The notes: generated by a model from the letters alone, not told the origin. Positions 17,735-27,597 are shown, counted from the stretch's first letter. The stretch: 64,000 nucleotides of DNA from Alkalibacillus flavidus (GCF_040545925.1 NZ_JBEPMX010000008.1:1-64000); one strand, 5' to 3'. A program made the numbers and translations.

Positions 17735-19183
17735 TCACTCCCCTAATCGAGCTTGTAATTGATGACGTAATAATTTTTTCGCGGCATTCCGCGGTAATTC
17801 ATCGATATCATACCACGCTTTAGGTACTTTATATTTCGCTAAATGGGCGTGACTATAAGCGTCTAAATCCAGATCTTCCACTGGCTTACCCGATACGATA
17901 AACGCAACAGGGACCTGCCCCCACCTAGAATCTGTTTGTCCTACAACGCCAACGTCGATGACATCTGGATGTCCTTTAAGAACACTTTCAATTTCAGCCG
18001 GGTAAACATTCTCACCGCCTGATATGATTAAATCTTTTCGACGATCAACAACAAAGAGAAAACCATCATCATCAAGATAACCTAAATCGCCTGTCTTCAG
18101 CCAACCATACTCTAATTTTTCCGCCGTTTCCGCTTCACGTTTATAATAACCAGACGTCACACTTGGACCTTTTACCATAATCTCTCCTACTTGATTAGCT
18201 GGTAAACTCTCGCCCTCATGTACAATCAATAATTGATTAGGGAATAGAGGTTTACCAGCTGAACCTAGTTTATCTAACGCGTTGTCATCGTCGAGCGTCG
18301 AAAATTGTGATGCTGTTTCTGTCATGCCATACGTTTGATAAACAGGCACTTCCTTCGTCTTGGCCTGATTTAACAACGGTTCAGGTGCTGGACCACCGCC
18401 TAATAACATACAGCGAAAATGCTCAGGATAACGCTCACCACCTAAACGCTCAAGTAATTGATCGAGCATCACGGACACAGCTGACATGATCGTGACGCCC
18501 CGCTCCATAATGTCACGGTGGATCGCATGTACATCGAACGTGTCGTGTAGGTGGATCGGAATCCCATAAATCACACTTCGATAAACGATGGATAAGCCAC
18601 CTACATGAAACATCGGTAAACTTAATAACCACCTGTCATGCGGATATAATCCTAAATTAAGGGCCGAGCCATTCGCATTCCACCAATGGTTCCCGTATGT
18701 TAACTGCACGCCTTTCGGTTGTCCCGTTGTCCCTGATGTATAAAGGACATGAGCAGTTGTCTCTAAGTCAATCGAGATAGGTTGAAAGGCGACGCTTTCT
18801 TCTAAGTCGCATGCGTCGATCGCTATCACGTTTTGATGATCGACTTGATCTCGATATTGCTCATCTAATATTACGGCAGACACATCACCGTCATCCAATT
18901 GAAAGGCTATTTCTGATCGTGATAGCCGACTGTTCAGCAAAAAGCTAACTGCACCAATCATATTTAATGCATGAATCGTCACGATAAAACGATATTGATT
19001 CGGTGACATGACCGCAACATGATCACCATATTTGATGCCTTTCTGTTGTAAAAAATGAGCCATCGTTGTCGAATGGTCATATAATTCCTTAAACGAATAA
19101 GTCGTATCATCAGGTAACACAACGGCGTCATGGTCAGGGGATAAATCAGCTCGTTTCGTTAACCAATTTAACATCGTCGTCAT
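17735..19183 (-). CDS. menE: o-Succinylbenzoate-CoA ligase
   Basis: A 482-residue acyl-adenylate-forming enzyme that activates o-succinylbenzoate with CoA. The AMP-binding loop YTSGTTGQPKG occurs near residue 150, followed by YGMTETAS and the hinge region around GDLGYLDDDGFLFVVDRRKD. It sits between menB and menC in pathway order but is separated from menB by about 230 bp holding a repeat with a terminator-like hairpin (19229-19385). Confidence 0.95.
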   Translation of the reverse strand: MTTMLNWLTKRADLSPDHDAVVLPDDTTYSFKELYDHSTTMAHFLQQKGIKYGDHVAVMSPNQYRFIVTIHALNMIGAVSFLLNSRLSRSEIAFQLDDGDVSAVILDEQYRDQVDHQNVIAIDACDLEESVAFQPISIDLETTAHVLYTSGTTGQPKGVQLTYGNHWWNANGSALNLGLYPHDRWLLSLPMFHVGGLSIVYRSVIYGIPIHLHDTFDVHAIHRDIMERGVTIMSAVSVMLDQLLERLGGERYPEHFRCMLLGGGPAPEPLLNQAKTKEVPVYQTYGMTETASQFSTLDDDNALDKLGSAGKPLFPNQLLIVHEGESLPANQVGEIMVKGPSVTSGYYKREAETAEKLEYGWLKTGDLGYLDDDGFLFVVDRRKDLIISGGENVYPAEIESVLKGHPDVIDVGVVGQTDSRWGQVPVAFIVSGKPVEDLDLDAYSHAHLAKYKVPKAWYDIDELPRNAAKKLLRHQLQARLGE

Positions 19184-19228
19184 AATAATGGTCCTTTCAC
19201 ATTATGTATTATTGAAAGAAAGAAGAGG

Positions 19229-19385
19229 TTGAGACAAAAGTTAATAATGCAAAGCAAAACCCGAACGATTTAATTGAAAAAATAAATCATTCGGGTTTTC
19301 TGCTTGAATAACGCTTCATCAGTGCTTCACTGTAATGATCTTCAAACGGTCGTCTTTTACACAATTGAATATCCTTTTGTCCCAT
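19229..19385. repeat. Small repeat-like unit with inverted ends between menB and menE
   Basis: The unit is bounded by TTGAGACAAAAG (left) and CTTTTGTCCCA (right), which are inverted copies with one mismatch. It holds an inner 16-bp inverted repeat at 19256-19299 (AAAACCCGAACGATTT against AAATCATTCGGGTTTT, one mismatch) that resembles a bidirectional terminator. Such units with GGGACAAAA-type ends occur as dispersed intergenic repeats in Bacillaceae and relatives. The structure is seen; being dispersed is inferred. It could weaken read-through from menB to menE. Confidence 0.6.
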
Positions 19386-19414
19386 ATTCCAATTTCTAAA
19401 CAAACATTTTCGAC

Positions 19415-20233
19415 TTAAGGGAAACGTGGGAATTGATCGAAGTCTGGTTTACGTTTCTCTTTAAATGCGTCACGACCTTCTTTCGCTTCTTCCGTTGTGT
19501 AATAAAGAAGTGTTGCGTCGCCACCCATTTGTTGTAAACCTGCTAAACCATCTGTGTCCGCGTTAAATGACGCTTTCAAGAAACGAAGTGCTGTTGGTGA
19601 CTTCTCAAGCATTTCATTACACCATTGAACTGTTTCTTCTTCAAGCTTATCCACTGGTACGACTGTATTAACAAGCCCCATTTCACGTGCTTCTTCAGCA
19701 CCGTATTGGCGGCATAAGTACCAAATTTCACGCGCTTTCTTATGGCCGACGATTCGAGCTAATAAGCCAGCACCATAACCTGCGTCAAAACTACCTACTT
19801 TCGGACCTGTTTGACCGAATATCGCATTATCAGCTGCAATCGTTAAGTCACACACAACATGTAAAACGTGGCCGCCACCAATTGCATAACCTGATACCAT
19901 CGCGACAACAGGCTTAGGAATCGTACGAATTAAACGCTGTAAATCCAACACATTTAGACGTGGAATTTCATCTGTACCAACGTAACCACCATGACCGCGC
20001 ACAGATTGGTCACCACCTGCACAGAAAGCTTTTTCTCCTTCACCTGCTAATACGATCACACCAATATCTGAGTTATCGCGCGCACGTGCGAAAGCATCGA
20101 TCAACTCTTGCACCGTTAGTGGTGTAAAAGCATTACGTTTTTCTGGACGATTGATGGTAATCTTCGCAATACCATTGTACGTCTCATACTTGATTTCTTC
20201 ATAATCGCGTTCTGTTGTCCATTGAATTGCCAT
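19415..20233 (-). CDS. menB: 1,4-Dihydroxy-2-naphthoyl-CoA synthase
   Basis: A 272-residue crotonase-fold enzyme that closes the naphthoate ring from OSB-CoA. Conserved segments include AFCAGGDQSVRGHGGYVG near residue 70, GYAIGGGHVLH (oxyanion hole) near 118 and FDAGYGAG near 150. Length matches the B. subtilis enzyme (271). It follows menH by 12 bp. Confidence 0.97.
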   Translation of the reverse strand: MAIQWTTERDYEEIKYETYNGIAKITINRPEKRNAFTPLTVQELIDAFARARDNSDIGVIVLAGEGEKAFCAGGDQSVRGHGGYVGTDEIPRLNVLDLQRLIRTIPKPVVAMVSGYAIGGGHVLHVVCDLTIAADNAIFGQTGPKVGSFDAGYGAGLLARIVGHKKAREIWYLCRQYGAEEAREMGLVNTVVPVDKLEEETVQWCNEMLEKSPTALRFLKASFNADTDGLAGLQQMGGDATLLYYTTEEAKEGRDAFKEKRKPDFDQFPRFP

Positions 20234-20245
20234 TATGTAACCTCC

Positions 20246-21052
20246 TTAGTTTGAAAACGGTTTAATTAAAACTTCACTTACTATTTTACCAAAAATTTCG
20301 GGAGATTCTAGATGTACAGCATGACCTGTTTGAGAAATTTTTTTCAATTCGGCATTCGGAAGGGATTCTAGCATCTGTTCATTCAGTGATATAAACTTAT
20401 CATCTTCCTCTCCAACTACCAACGTGACAGGAATCGTCATATGCTGCAAAAATGACCAAAGACTCGGTTGCTTACCTGTCCCCATCGTTCTAAGAGACAA
20501 GGCTAACCCTTGGGGTGATTGAGCTAATCGCTCGTTCCGGATTTGTTCTTGTTTGCTGAGTGGCATCCGTCGTTGGGTATCAAATAATGGGATCGTTTCC
20601 CAGTAAGAGACAAACGCTTCCATTCCTTCCCTCTCAATCATCGTGGCCAGCTGTTCGTCTTGTTTTTGACGTTCAATCCGTTGTTCTTCTGGCAACCCTG
20701 GAGATGCGCCAACCAAAATCAAACGTTCTACGAAATCAGGGAAATAATAAGCCATCAAAAAGGACGTCCGTCCCCCCATTGAATAACCGAGTAACGATAC
20801 TTGTTGATGCCCTAATTGTTCTAAAATCAATTTTAAATCATGACACACATCATACATCGTCGTTACGTCAGTTGCTTGCGTATCACCGTGTCCTGGTAAA
20901 TCAATTAAAATAAGTTGCCCTTGATATGATAAATGTAACAACATATCATTCCATGTTGCCATCGTTCCAGTGAAGCCATGAAGCATAACGATCGGCTCAC
21001 CATCACCTACAATATTGACATGGTACTTATTATTTCCTACTGTCACGAACAT
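20246..21052 (-). CDS. menH: SHCHC synthase-type alpha/beta hydrolase
   Basis: A 268-residue alpha/beta hydrolase that eliminates pyruvate from SEPHCHC in menaquinone synthesis. The nucleophile motif is GYSMGG (Ser near 95), the likely Asp is in VGEEDDKF and the His in TGHAVHLE. The ATG at 21052 has AAAGGGTGA upstream and lies 23 bp inside the end of menD, so translation is probably coupled. Confidence 0.93.
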   Translation of the reverse strand: MFVTVGNNKYHVNIVGDGEPIVMLHGFTGTMATWNDMLLHLSYQGQLILIDLPGHGDTQATDVTTMYDVCHDLKLILEQLGHQQVSLLGYSMGGRTSFLMAYYFPDFVERLILVGASPGLPEEQRIERQKQDEQLATMIEREGMEAFVSYWETIPLFDTQRRMPLSKQEQIRNERLAQSPQGLALSLRTMGTGKQPSLWSFLQHMTIPVTLVVGEEDDKFISLNEQMLESLPNAELKKISQTGHAVHLESPEIFGKIVSEVLIKPFSN

Positions 21053-22772
21053 GACTGTCACCCTTTAATATACTAGCGATCATTGATTTAAGCTGTTGAT
21101 GCCACGCATAATTCGTTTCACGCTCTGTTTGAACTTCGGCGACTTCAAGGTCTGATATAGGTTGTTGTAAAATAGTTCCTAGTGCTTCATTCGACTCAAC
21201 GAAGTGGTACGTCATCCCGAGAGTTTTCACCATGTCACCGATCGGCGCATCAAATGGCGTTCCGAATACCGCTTCAAAATGACGATCATATTGATATTGA
21301 GGTAAAAAGTTAAATATTCCACCGCCATTATTGTTAATAACCACGATGCGAAGTCGCAAGTTATGTTTCTTCGCCATTAGTAGAGTCGTATAATCATGTA
21401 AAAACGATAAATCACCAATTAATAATGTGACATCTTCTCCTGCTGCTGCAGCACCTAAAGCCGATGATACGACACCGTCTATTCCATTAGCACCTCGATT
21501 AGCTAATACCGTCACCTGTTTTGCTTCAGGTAAGAAAAAAGTATCCATGTCTCGTATTGGCATACTACTACCGACAAAAATCACCTGCTGGTCGTTTACA
21601 GATTGAGATAGAACGTGAGCAACAGAGCCTTCCGTTAATGAATCTGATGCTAATTCCTTTAATTGATGTTTAGCTTGTTGATCGATTGACTGCCATAATT
21701 CAACCCAAGCTTGATCTTGATCAATTGAATAAGCAGTTAATGACTCAATTAAAAGTTCAATGCAACTATAAATCATCGTTGATGGCACATTCGAGTGATC
21801 GCGGTAGCCCGCTTGTTCATCGACGACGAAATGAACAGACGGCTGGACTTTAGCCATCCACTGAAAATACGGTTTTGATACCGGCATCGATCCAAAACGA
21901 ATAACAAAATCAGGTGCCATCTTATGTTGAAACGATTCATGCTTTAATAGCGCATCATATGTTGTAATCACTAATGGATCTTCATCGCCAATCTGTCTTA
22001 AACGACTGAGCACATCTGCTAATACAGGTATTTGCCACTGCCGAGCTAACGACAATACCGCACGAGCCTCGTCATCGGATGTTAACTCACCACAAACAAT
22101 TAACCCTCGTGACAACTCTTGTACTTGACCAACCACTTGGCGAACATCCTCTTGGGTGATCCCTTCATAACCTCCGATTGAAGCAATATAAGGCGATTCT
22201 GACTCACCCCATAAATTAGGACGCTCGAGATCAGGTGTTAACGGATCACGAAACGGAAAATTATAATGTACAGGGCCTTTCCGTGCTGCGTTTGCGATCG
22301 TATAAGCACGGCTCGCTTGGCGTCTACTATATTGCAGTAATTGTTCATCCGCACTCGGTAAAGCCATATCGTGATAATGTTTCACATAATCCCCGTACAT
22401 CTTAATTTGATCAATCGCCTGTGGTGCGCCGTTATCACGCAATTCGTTCGGGCGGTCTGCCGTCAATACGAGTAACGGTACACGGCTATAATAGGCTTCA
22501 ACAATTGCTGGATAATAATTGGCCGCTGCCGTCCCTGATGTACAAACGAGCGCCACTGGTCGTTGTGTCGTTTTCGCTATACCAAGGGCAAAAAAGGCCG
22601 CCGACCGTTCATCGAAATGAATCCATTCTTCAATCGACGGGTGATCGGTAAACAACATAGATAATGGCGTCGAACGAGATCCAGGCGTAATGACAACATC
22701 TGTTAAGCCATTTTGATAAAGTTCATCAATAAAATAGGAAACGTAATACGTCTCGTTAGCCATCGTGTCCAT
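21030..22772 (-). CDS. menD: SEPHCHC synthase (2-succinyl-5-enolpyruvyl-6-hydroxy-3-cyclohexene-1-carboxylate synthase)
   Basis: A 580-residue ThDP-dependent enzyme, the same length as in B. subtilis. It carries the N-terminal TPGSRSTPL and HFDERSAAF segments and, in the C-terminal domain, the ThDP-binding motif starting IGDLSFLHD and continuing to INNNGGGIF. It joins 2-oxoglutarate to isochorismate. The start at 22772 has GGGGGG 7 bases upstream and overlaps the end of menF by 17 bases. Confidence 0.96.
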   Translation of the reverse strand: MDTMANETYYVSYFIDELYQNGLTDVVITPGSRSTPLSMLFTDHPSIEEWIHFDERSAAFFALGIAKTTQRPVALVCTSGTAAANYYPAIVEAYYSRVPLLVLTADRPNELRDNGAPQAIDQIKMYGDYVKHYHDMALPSADEQLLQYSRRQASRAYTIANAARKGPVHYNFPFRDPLTPDLERPNLWGESESPYIASIGGYEGITQEDVRQVVGQVQELSRGLIVCGELTSDDEARAVLSLARQWQIPVLADVLSRLRQIGDEDPLVITTYDALLKHESFQHKMAPDFVIRFGSMPVSKPYFQWMAKVQPSVHFVVDEQAGYRDHSNVPSTMIYSCIELLIESLTAYSIDQDQAWVELWQSIDQQAKHQLKELASDSLTEGSVAHVLSQSVNDQQVIFVGSSMPIRDMDTFFLPEAKQVTVLANRGANGIDGVVSSALGAAAAGEDVTLLIGDLSFLHDYTTLLMAKKHNLRLRIVVINNNGGGIFNFLPQYQYDRHFEAVFGTPFDAPIGDMVKTLGMTYHFVESNEALGTILQQPISDLEVAEVQTERETNYAWHQQLKSMIASILKGDSHVRDSRK

Positions 22773-24159
22773 CTTGTTGCCCCCCTAACGCATCGAGCAT
22801 CGGCGTTAATTTTAAATTCGTTTCATCATATTCCGCTTCAGCATCAGAATCAGCAACAATGCCACACCCAGCAAACAAACGCGCTGTCTGACCTGACACT
22901 AAACTAGACCGAATCGCTACAGCGAATTCCCCGTTCAAATGACGGTCGAACCAACCGATTGGCGCAGCATACCAACCGCGTTCAATCGGCTCGTTCGACT
23001 CAATAAATGCCATCGCTTCTTGACGCGGTTCACCTCCTAAAGCAGGTGTAGGATGAAGAACACTTAACACATCAAACAATGAAACACCTTTAGTTAACTC
23101 ACCCTTCACAGGCGTATATAAGTGCTGGATAGTTGTTAACGGATAAATCACCGGATCATCTGGCACATCCAAATTATCACAAAGTGGTTGTACTGCTTGT
23201 TCTATCATTTTAACGACGTACCGATGCTCTTCTAGATTTTTCTCATCATGCAATAATTGCCAAGCTTTTAAATCATCCTCATCAAGTGTTTCACCACGAC
23301 TCGTCGTTCCTGCTAAACAAGCTGAGTAGATTATGTTTTGCTCAACAGATACCAATCGCTCAGGACTTGCGCCGATAAACGCATCCTCACCTTGTTCCAT
23401 CACAAACACGTAACTATGTTGTTGATTATCTGTTAGCACGTGTAAGACATCTTCTAAAGCAATCCGCTCATCAAATATCGCTTCAACTTCACGAGCTAAC
23501 ACCACTTTATCGAGAGGCGATGATTGAATTTGTGCAACAGCGGATTCAATTAATTGTTCCCATTCAACGTATGTCAACGGGTCACGTATCGCGTCACGAT
23601 GACTTTGCTGCTTTCGGAACGGTTGAACCGCATCAATTTCACGTAATTGTTGTTCAACAAACGTTTTAATATTAGCGACAGTGCTTTCCTCGTCCAACTT
23701 CATATGACACGTCACAAAATACCGACCATCTTTGACGGTTAATAATTGTTTCGGCAATACAAAATAATTTTCTTGAAATGATTGCCACTCTTCTTTGTGC
23801 GGCTGATTAAAAAAGGAAAAACCGCCAAAATAAATCGGGCCTGTCCCATCAACTTCATCACCTAATACATGAATGCGCTGACGGCGTTTATCGATTTCAG
23901 CTTGCATCGCTTCAAATCGTTGTGGCGTTGCATGAACAGCTAATTCATCACACACGCCGACCCCCACAAATGTCGTATCTCCATTTGCATTCGACCAATA
24001 AAACCGTTCACCTTTTTTGTGATTATAATGAGCATAAACGTCAATCGGATCGACGGGATCGATTTCTTGTATAATTGCAATATATGGATCGTTTTCTAAA
24101 TTTAAAAACGACAATTGATTCAGTTGTGCTTCTAAAGAAACACGGTCTGTTTTTATCAT
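22756..24159 (-). CDS. menF: Isochorismate synthase
   Basis: A protein of about 467 residues of the chorismate-binding family, which converts chorismate to isochorismate to start menaquinone synthesis. Visible conserved segments are SPLDKVVLARE near residue 245, FIGASPERLV near 300, ACLAGTTSRG, and the C-terminal HPTPALGG and GWYAAPIGWFD. The start at 24159 has TGGAGG 8 bases upstream; the frame is open 11 codons further. It is the first gene of the minus-strand men block. Confidence 0.96.
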   Translation of the reverse strand: MIKTDRVSLEAQLNQLSFLNLENDPYIAIIQEIDPVDPIDVYAHYNHKKGERFYWSNANGDTTFVGVGVCDELAVHATPQRFEAMQAEIDKRRQRIHVLGDEVDGTGPIYFGGFSFFNQPHKEEWQSFQENYFVLPKQLLTVKDGRYFVTCHMKLDEESTVANIKTFVEQQLREIDAVQPFRKQQSHRDAIRDPLTYVEWEQLIESAVAQIQSSPLDKVVLAREVEAIFDERIALEDVLHVLTDNQQHSYVFVMEQGEDAFIGASPERLVSVEQNIIYSACLAGTTSRGETLDEDDLKAWQLLHDEKNLEEHRYVVKMIEQAVQPLCDNLDVPDDPVIYPLTTIQHLYTPVKGELTKGVSLFDVLSVLHPTPALGGEPRQEAMAFIESNEPIERGWYAAPIGWFDRHLNGEFAVAIRSSLVSGQTARLFAGCGIVADSDAEAEYDETNLKLTPMLDALGGQQDGHDG

Positions 24160-24216
24160 AAACGTTGCCTCCAATAATGGTTCAACCAACATATCAAAAA
24201 CACATGCCTAGTTACT

Positions 24217-24245
24217 ATTTTATGACTTTTTCGTGAAAACGACAA
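24217..24245 (-). promoter_or_regulatory. menF operon promoter
   Basis: On the minus strand TTGTCG (24240-24245) and TAAAAT (24217-24222) with a 17-bp spacer lie about 58 bp upstream of menF. Confidence 0.6.
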
Positions 24246-24266
24246 GAATTACACAATCCAAGCTAA

Positions 24267-24295
24267 TTGACACATATTACCCCATTCTCTAAACT
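24267..24295 (+). promoter_or_regulatory. menA promoter
   Basis: TTGACA (24267-24272) and TAAACT (24290-24295) are separated by 17 bp, divergent from the menF promoter and 36 bp before the menA ATG. Confidence 0.75.
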
Positions 24296-24330
24296 TATTT
24301 TAGTATGCAAAAAAGGAAAGAGGGAAAACC

Positions 24331-25269
24331 ATGACTCAACAATCTGTGCAAGACGCATTAGGGGAAAAATCAGGCTTTCAAATTTGGTGGCGCATGTTAA
24401 GACCTCATACCTTAACTGCTTCATTCATCCCTGTTTGGATCGGAACCGCAGCAGCAAGTATGGTCACGTCCATTCACATCGGGTTATTTCTTGCGATGCT
24501 CATCGCTTCGATTTTAATTCAAGCCGCAACAAACATGTTTAATGAATATTACGATTTCGTCAAAGGATTGGACACCGAAGACTCAGTCGGAATAGGTGGA
24601 ACGATTGTGCGTGACGGCATCCCACCGAAACAAGTTCGCAATTTAGCCTTTATATTTTACGGCGTTGCAGTCATTTTAGGGTTTTATATTTGTTTTGAAA
24701 CAACATTTTGGATCGCAGTCATTGGTGTTATTTCCATGGTATTTGGCTATTTATATACAGGCGGCCCTTATCCAATCGCCTATACGCCATTCGGTGAATT
24801 GTTTTCAGGCTTTTTTATGGGGACTGTCATTATTGGGATAAGTTATTTCATTCAAACGGACGTCATCACGACAAACATTATTTTATTATCAATTCCAGCT
24901 GCCATTTTAATCGGCGCGATTATGCTTTCAAACAATATCCGTGATTTAGAAGGCGATAAGGAAAATGGCCGTAAAACCGTGGCAATCTTAGTCGGACGAC
25001 GCCATGCAATTCGATTACTCGCCGCATTTTTCCTGACAGCCTTACTGTTACCTGTCGTTTATATCGCTTTAGGTATTATGCCAATTTGGGGATTATTGAC
25101 ATGGCTAGGTGCCATTAAAGCCTATAACGCTTATCAAACCTTTAAACAAAATGATACACCCCTTGAAATGATGCCTGCTATGAAATACACAGCCCAAACG
25201 AACACCATTGTAGGCGTCTTATTCGGCTTAAGTTTTATTTTAGATCATATCACAACTTGGTTATTTTAA
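24331..25269 (+). CDS. menA: 1,4-Dihydroxy-2-naphthoate polyprenyltransferase
   Basis: A 312-residue integral membrane UbiA-family enzyme that attaches the polyprenyl chain to DHNA. It has about eight to nine hydrophobic helices. The two Asp-rich motifs are NEYYDFVKGLD near residue 71 and NNIRDLEGDKENG near 207. It is divergent from the other men genes and is followed by a thioesterase that could supply the preceding pathway step. Confidence 0.95.
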   Translation: MTQQSVQDALGEKSGFQIWWRMLRPHTLTASFIPVWIGTAAASMVTSIHIGLFLAMLIASILIQAATNMFNEYYDFVKGLDTEDSVGIGGTIVRDGIPPKQVRNLAFIFYGVAVILGFYICFETTFWIAVIGVISMVFGYLYTGGPYPIAYTPFGELFSGFFMGTVIIGISYFIQTDVITTNIILLSIPAAILIGAIMLSNNIRDLEGDKENGRKTVAILVGRRHAIRLLAAFFLTALLLPVVYIALGIMPIWGLLTWLGAIKAYNAYQTFKQNDTPLEMMPAMKYTAQTNTIVGVLFGLSFILDHITTWLF

Positions 25270-25319
25270 TAGCGTATATCGACTCACGTAATCGGACATT
25301 GTAATAAAGGAGGATGACG

Positions 25320-25709
25320 ATGGATCTTCGTCATACATTATTTGAAACATTACAGATCGACATCCAAGAGTCAGCGAAAGAACGTGTTATCCTGTCGATG
25401 CCTGTTAATGAAACTGTGCATCAACCAATGGGCTTTTTACACGGCGGGGCCTCGGTTGCCCTCGCTGAATCAGCTGCAAGTTTAGGGGCATATTTAAACG
25501 TGGATCCGAATCATTACAATGTATTCGGCCTTGAAATTAACGCCAATCATATAAAAAGCATGCGTGAAGGAACGGTGACCGCCGTAGCTACACCGATCCA
25601 TATTGGCCGAATGACGATGGTTTGGGATATTCAAATCACTGATGAACAGGATCGATTGATATGTACGTCACGTTGCACGATTGGAGTTGTCGAACGGAAA
25701 GATAAGTGA
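25320..25709 (+). CDS. Hotdog-fold thioesterase, possible DHNA-CoA thioesterase
   Basis: A 129-residue PaaI-type hotdog thioesterase. The signature QPMGFLHGGASVALAES, with the catalytic carboxylate at ALAES, matches enzymes that include the E. coli DHNA-CoA thioesterase YdiI (MenI). Its place right after menA makes DHNA-CoA hydrolysis, which is otherwise missing from this men set, a plausible role. The start at 25320 has GGAGG 6 bases upstream; an ATG at 25314 touches that site. Substrate is inferred. Confidence 0.82.
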   Translation: MDLRHTLFETLQIDIQESAKERVILSMPVNETVHQPMGFLHGGASVALAESAASLGAYLNVDPNHYNVFGLEINANHIKSMREGTVTAVATPIHIGRMTMVWDIQITDEQDRLICTSRCTIGVVERKDK

Positions 25710-25718
25710 GGTGTTTCG

Positions 25719-26078
25719 ATGTACGATCCGTTATGGGACGAATTACGGAAAGACCTTTTAGAAGAACGAACGCAACTTCAAGAACGTTTGAAAGAAGCAG
25801 ATGATTTACCAGCCCTAATTGAAGAATCTGTTGGCGAATTAAATTCCTTAGACGACCAGCATCCTGGCGATAATGCGACCGAACTGTATGAACGCCAAAA
25901 AGATTTAACGATGTTTCGTCATGCTAAAGAACAATTAGAAGAAATTGACCACGCCTTGGCGAAAATGGATAACGGCACTTACGGCATTTGCGAACGTACA
26001 GGTGAACCCATTCCTTTAGAACGTTTGCAAGCGATGCCGACTGCACGTTTTACAATTGAAAACGAAAACGAATTATAA
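25719..26078 (+). CDS. DksA/TraR-fold protein, YteA type
   Basis: A 119-residue acidic protein with an N-terminal coiled-coil region and a C-terminal zinc-finger-like segment (GTYGICERTGEPIPLERL). The four-cysteine finger of DksA is reduced to a single Cys, as in the Bacillus YteA/YocK proteins. In B. subtilis yteA also lies beside menA. The function is unknown; DksA-like relatives act on RNA polymerase. Confidence 0.8.
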   Translation: MYDPLWDELRKDLLEERTQLQERLKEADDLPALIEESVGELNSLDDQHPGDNATELYERQKDLTMFRHAKEQLEEIDHALAKMDNGTYGICERTGEPIPLERLQAMPTARFTIENENEL

Positions 26079-26129
26079 AAATGATGTCTAACGGACAAAA
26101 TGGATATGACATAGAAAAGGAGTGAGCCT

Positions 26130-27134
26130 ATGTTATATCGTTTTGTCCGTTTTTATTTTCATATTCCGATCTTTTTACGTTTATTATTAACCGTTCTGAC
26201 GATCATGCTCATTTTTGGCAGCATGATGCATCTAGTCGAACCTAACGAATTCACGTCATGGTTTGAAGGTGTGTGGTTTGCTTTTATAACAGGGGCGACC
26301 GTTGGATACGGTGATTATGTTCCGCAAACCATCATCGGTCAGTTGTTAACGATTTTACTTATCTTAGCTGGTGGTGGGCTCTTAACCTTTTATATGGTGA
26401 CACTGTCGAGTGGGGCAATTCAACGAGAAGACGATTACAAAAAAGGAGAAGTCGCTTATCACGGAGATGATCATTATATTATTGTCGGTTGGAACGAACG
26501 AACACGACGATTAATCGACTTAATCCAAACACAACTCGACAAACAAACAGACCTTGTATTAATTGACGAAACACTTGACGAAGACCCTGTAAATCACGCC
26601 AATGTGCACTTTATTCATGGTGACCCGACAGTCGATAAAACGTGGCAAGACGCTAACGTCACGAAAGCAAAAAAAGTCATTGTCACGGCTGATCAAACAA
26701 AAATCGAAAAAGAAGCTGATGTGCATACGATTTTAGTGATCATAACAGTTCGCGGTGTTTATCACGATATTCCTATCCTGAGCGAAATTTTAACCGATAA
26801 TCAAAAAGCGAATGCTGAACGTGCGGGTGCAACCGAAGTCATTCGTTCAAATGAAACGACAAGTACGCTGTTTTACCACGAACTAACAGGACATGAATAT
26901 GTGACAGCATTTGATTATGTCATGGCATTGCTATCGCAACAGCAATTCATCGTTCATACTGTTGAAGATAAATGGGTTAATCAGTCCGTATTAGACGTTT
27001 CAATCAACTCGAAAGAACACGGAAAATTATTAATCGGTTACATTCGGAACGATGACATTGTGATCAATCCTGACCCAGACAACCAGTTACAGGAAGAAGA
27101 TAAATTAATTACGACCAAGCCATTATTGGAGTAA
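26130..27134 (+). CDS. yugO: Potassium channel with RCK domain (YugO)
   Basis: A 334-residue protein. An N-terminal two-helix pore module contains the K+ selectivity filter TVGYGDY near residue 57. A cytoplasmic TrkA-N/RCK region follows (YIIVGWNERTRRL near residue 110), then a C-terminal TrkA-C-like part. In B. subtilis YugO conducts potassium and takes part in biofilm electrical signalling. It converges on yugN with a 12-bp overlap. Confidence 0.93.
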   Translation: MLYRFVRFYFHIPIFLRLLLTVLTIMLIFGSMMHLVEPNEFTSWFEGVWFAFITGATVGYGDYVPQTIIGQLLTILLILAGGGLLTFYMVTLSSGAIQREDDYKKGEVAYHGDDHYIIVGWNERTRRLIDLIQTQLDKQTDLVLIDETLDEDPVNHANVHFIHGDPTVDKTWQDANVTKAKKVIVTADQTKIEKEADVHTILVIITVRGVYHDIPILSEILTDNQKANAERAGATEVIRSNETTSTLFYHELTGHEYVTAFDYVMALLSQQQFIVHTVEDKWVNQSVLDVSINSKEHGKLLIGYIRNDDIVINPDPDNQLQEEDKLITTKPLLE

Positions 27135-27530
27135 CATATTTTCAAGGTCATGAATAACACGAGTAGCATCATCTAAATAGGCTTCTTCTCCGTCTGCATC
27201 TGGATTAACCGGCGATTGAAACTGGTTAAAACTCGCTTGAATATTGCCTGACATTCCTTGTTGGTCATTACCCGCTTCAAATTGGTGAACTAACACAAAT
27301 GGCGTGCCAATTCTAACGTGGGCGTCTTTTTCGCCGATTGTGCCGATCTCTGTCGTGACTGGAATCCGTAAAAAAGCATATTCTTCTTCATTACGTGCGA
27401 GTTTTCGGTCAAAATAGGCATGGTCATACTCCCAGCTACCGCCAACTGTAAACTGAAAACGCGTCAAGATCGCTTCTAAATCTTCAAATGGATAAGCTTG
27501 ATTTTGAATACCTGATTCAATTTCTTTCAT
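27123..27530 (-). CDS. yugN: YugN family protein
   Basis: A 135-residue protein matching the YugN-like family: SGIQNQAYPFEDLE at the start, GGSWEYDHAYFDRK in the middle and an acidic C-terminus. The function is unknown. Its neighbour relation to yugO is conserved from B. subtilis. The stop codon lies inside the 3' end of yugO on the other strand. Confidence 0.85.
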   Translation of the reverse strand: MKEIESGIQNQAYPFEDLEAILTRFQFTVGGSWEYDHAYFDRKLARNEEEYAFLRIPVTTEIGTIGEKDAHVRIGTPFVLVHQFEAGNDQQGMSGNIQASFNQFQSPVNPDADGEEAYLDDATRVIHDLENMLLQ

Positions 27531-27597
27531 AGTTGGTCACCTCATTTAAGAAAGTCTTGTTGTTAGTGTGACCCAAAACAATTTATTTCATGAATGA

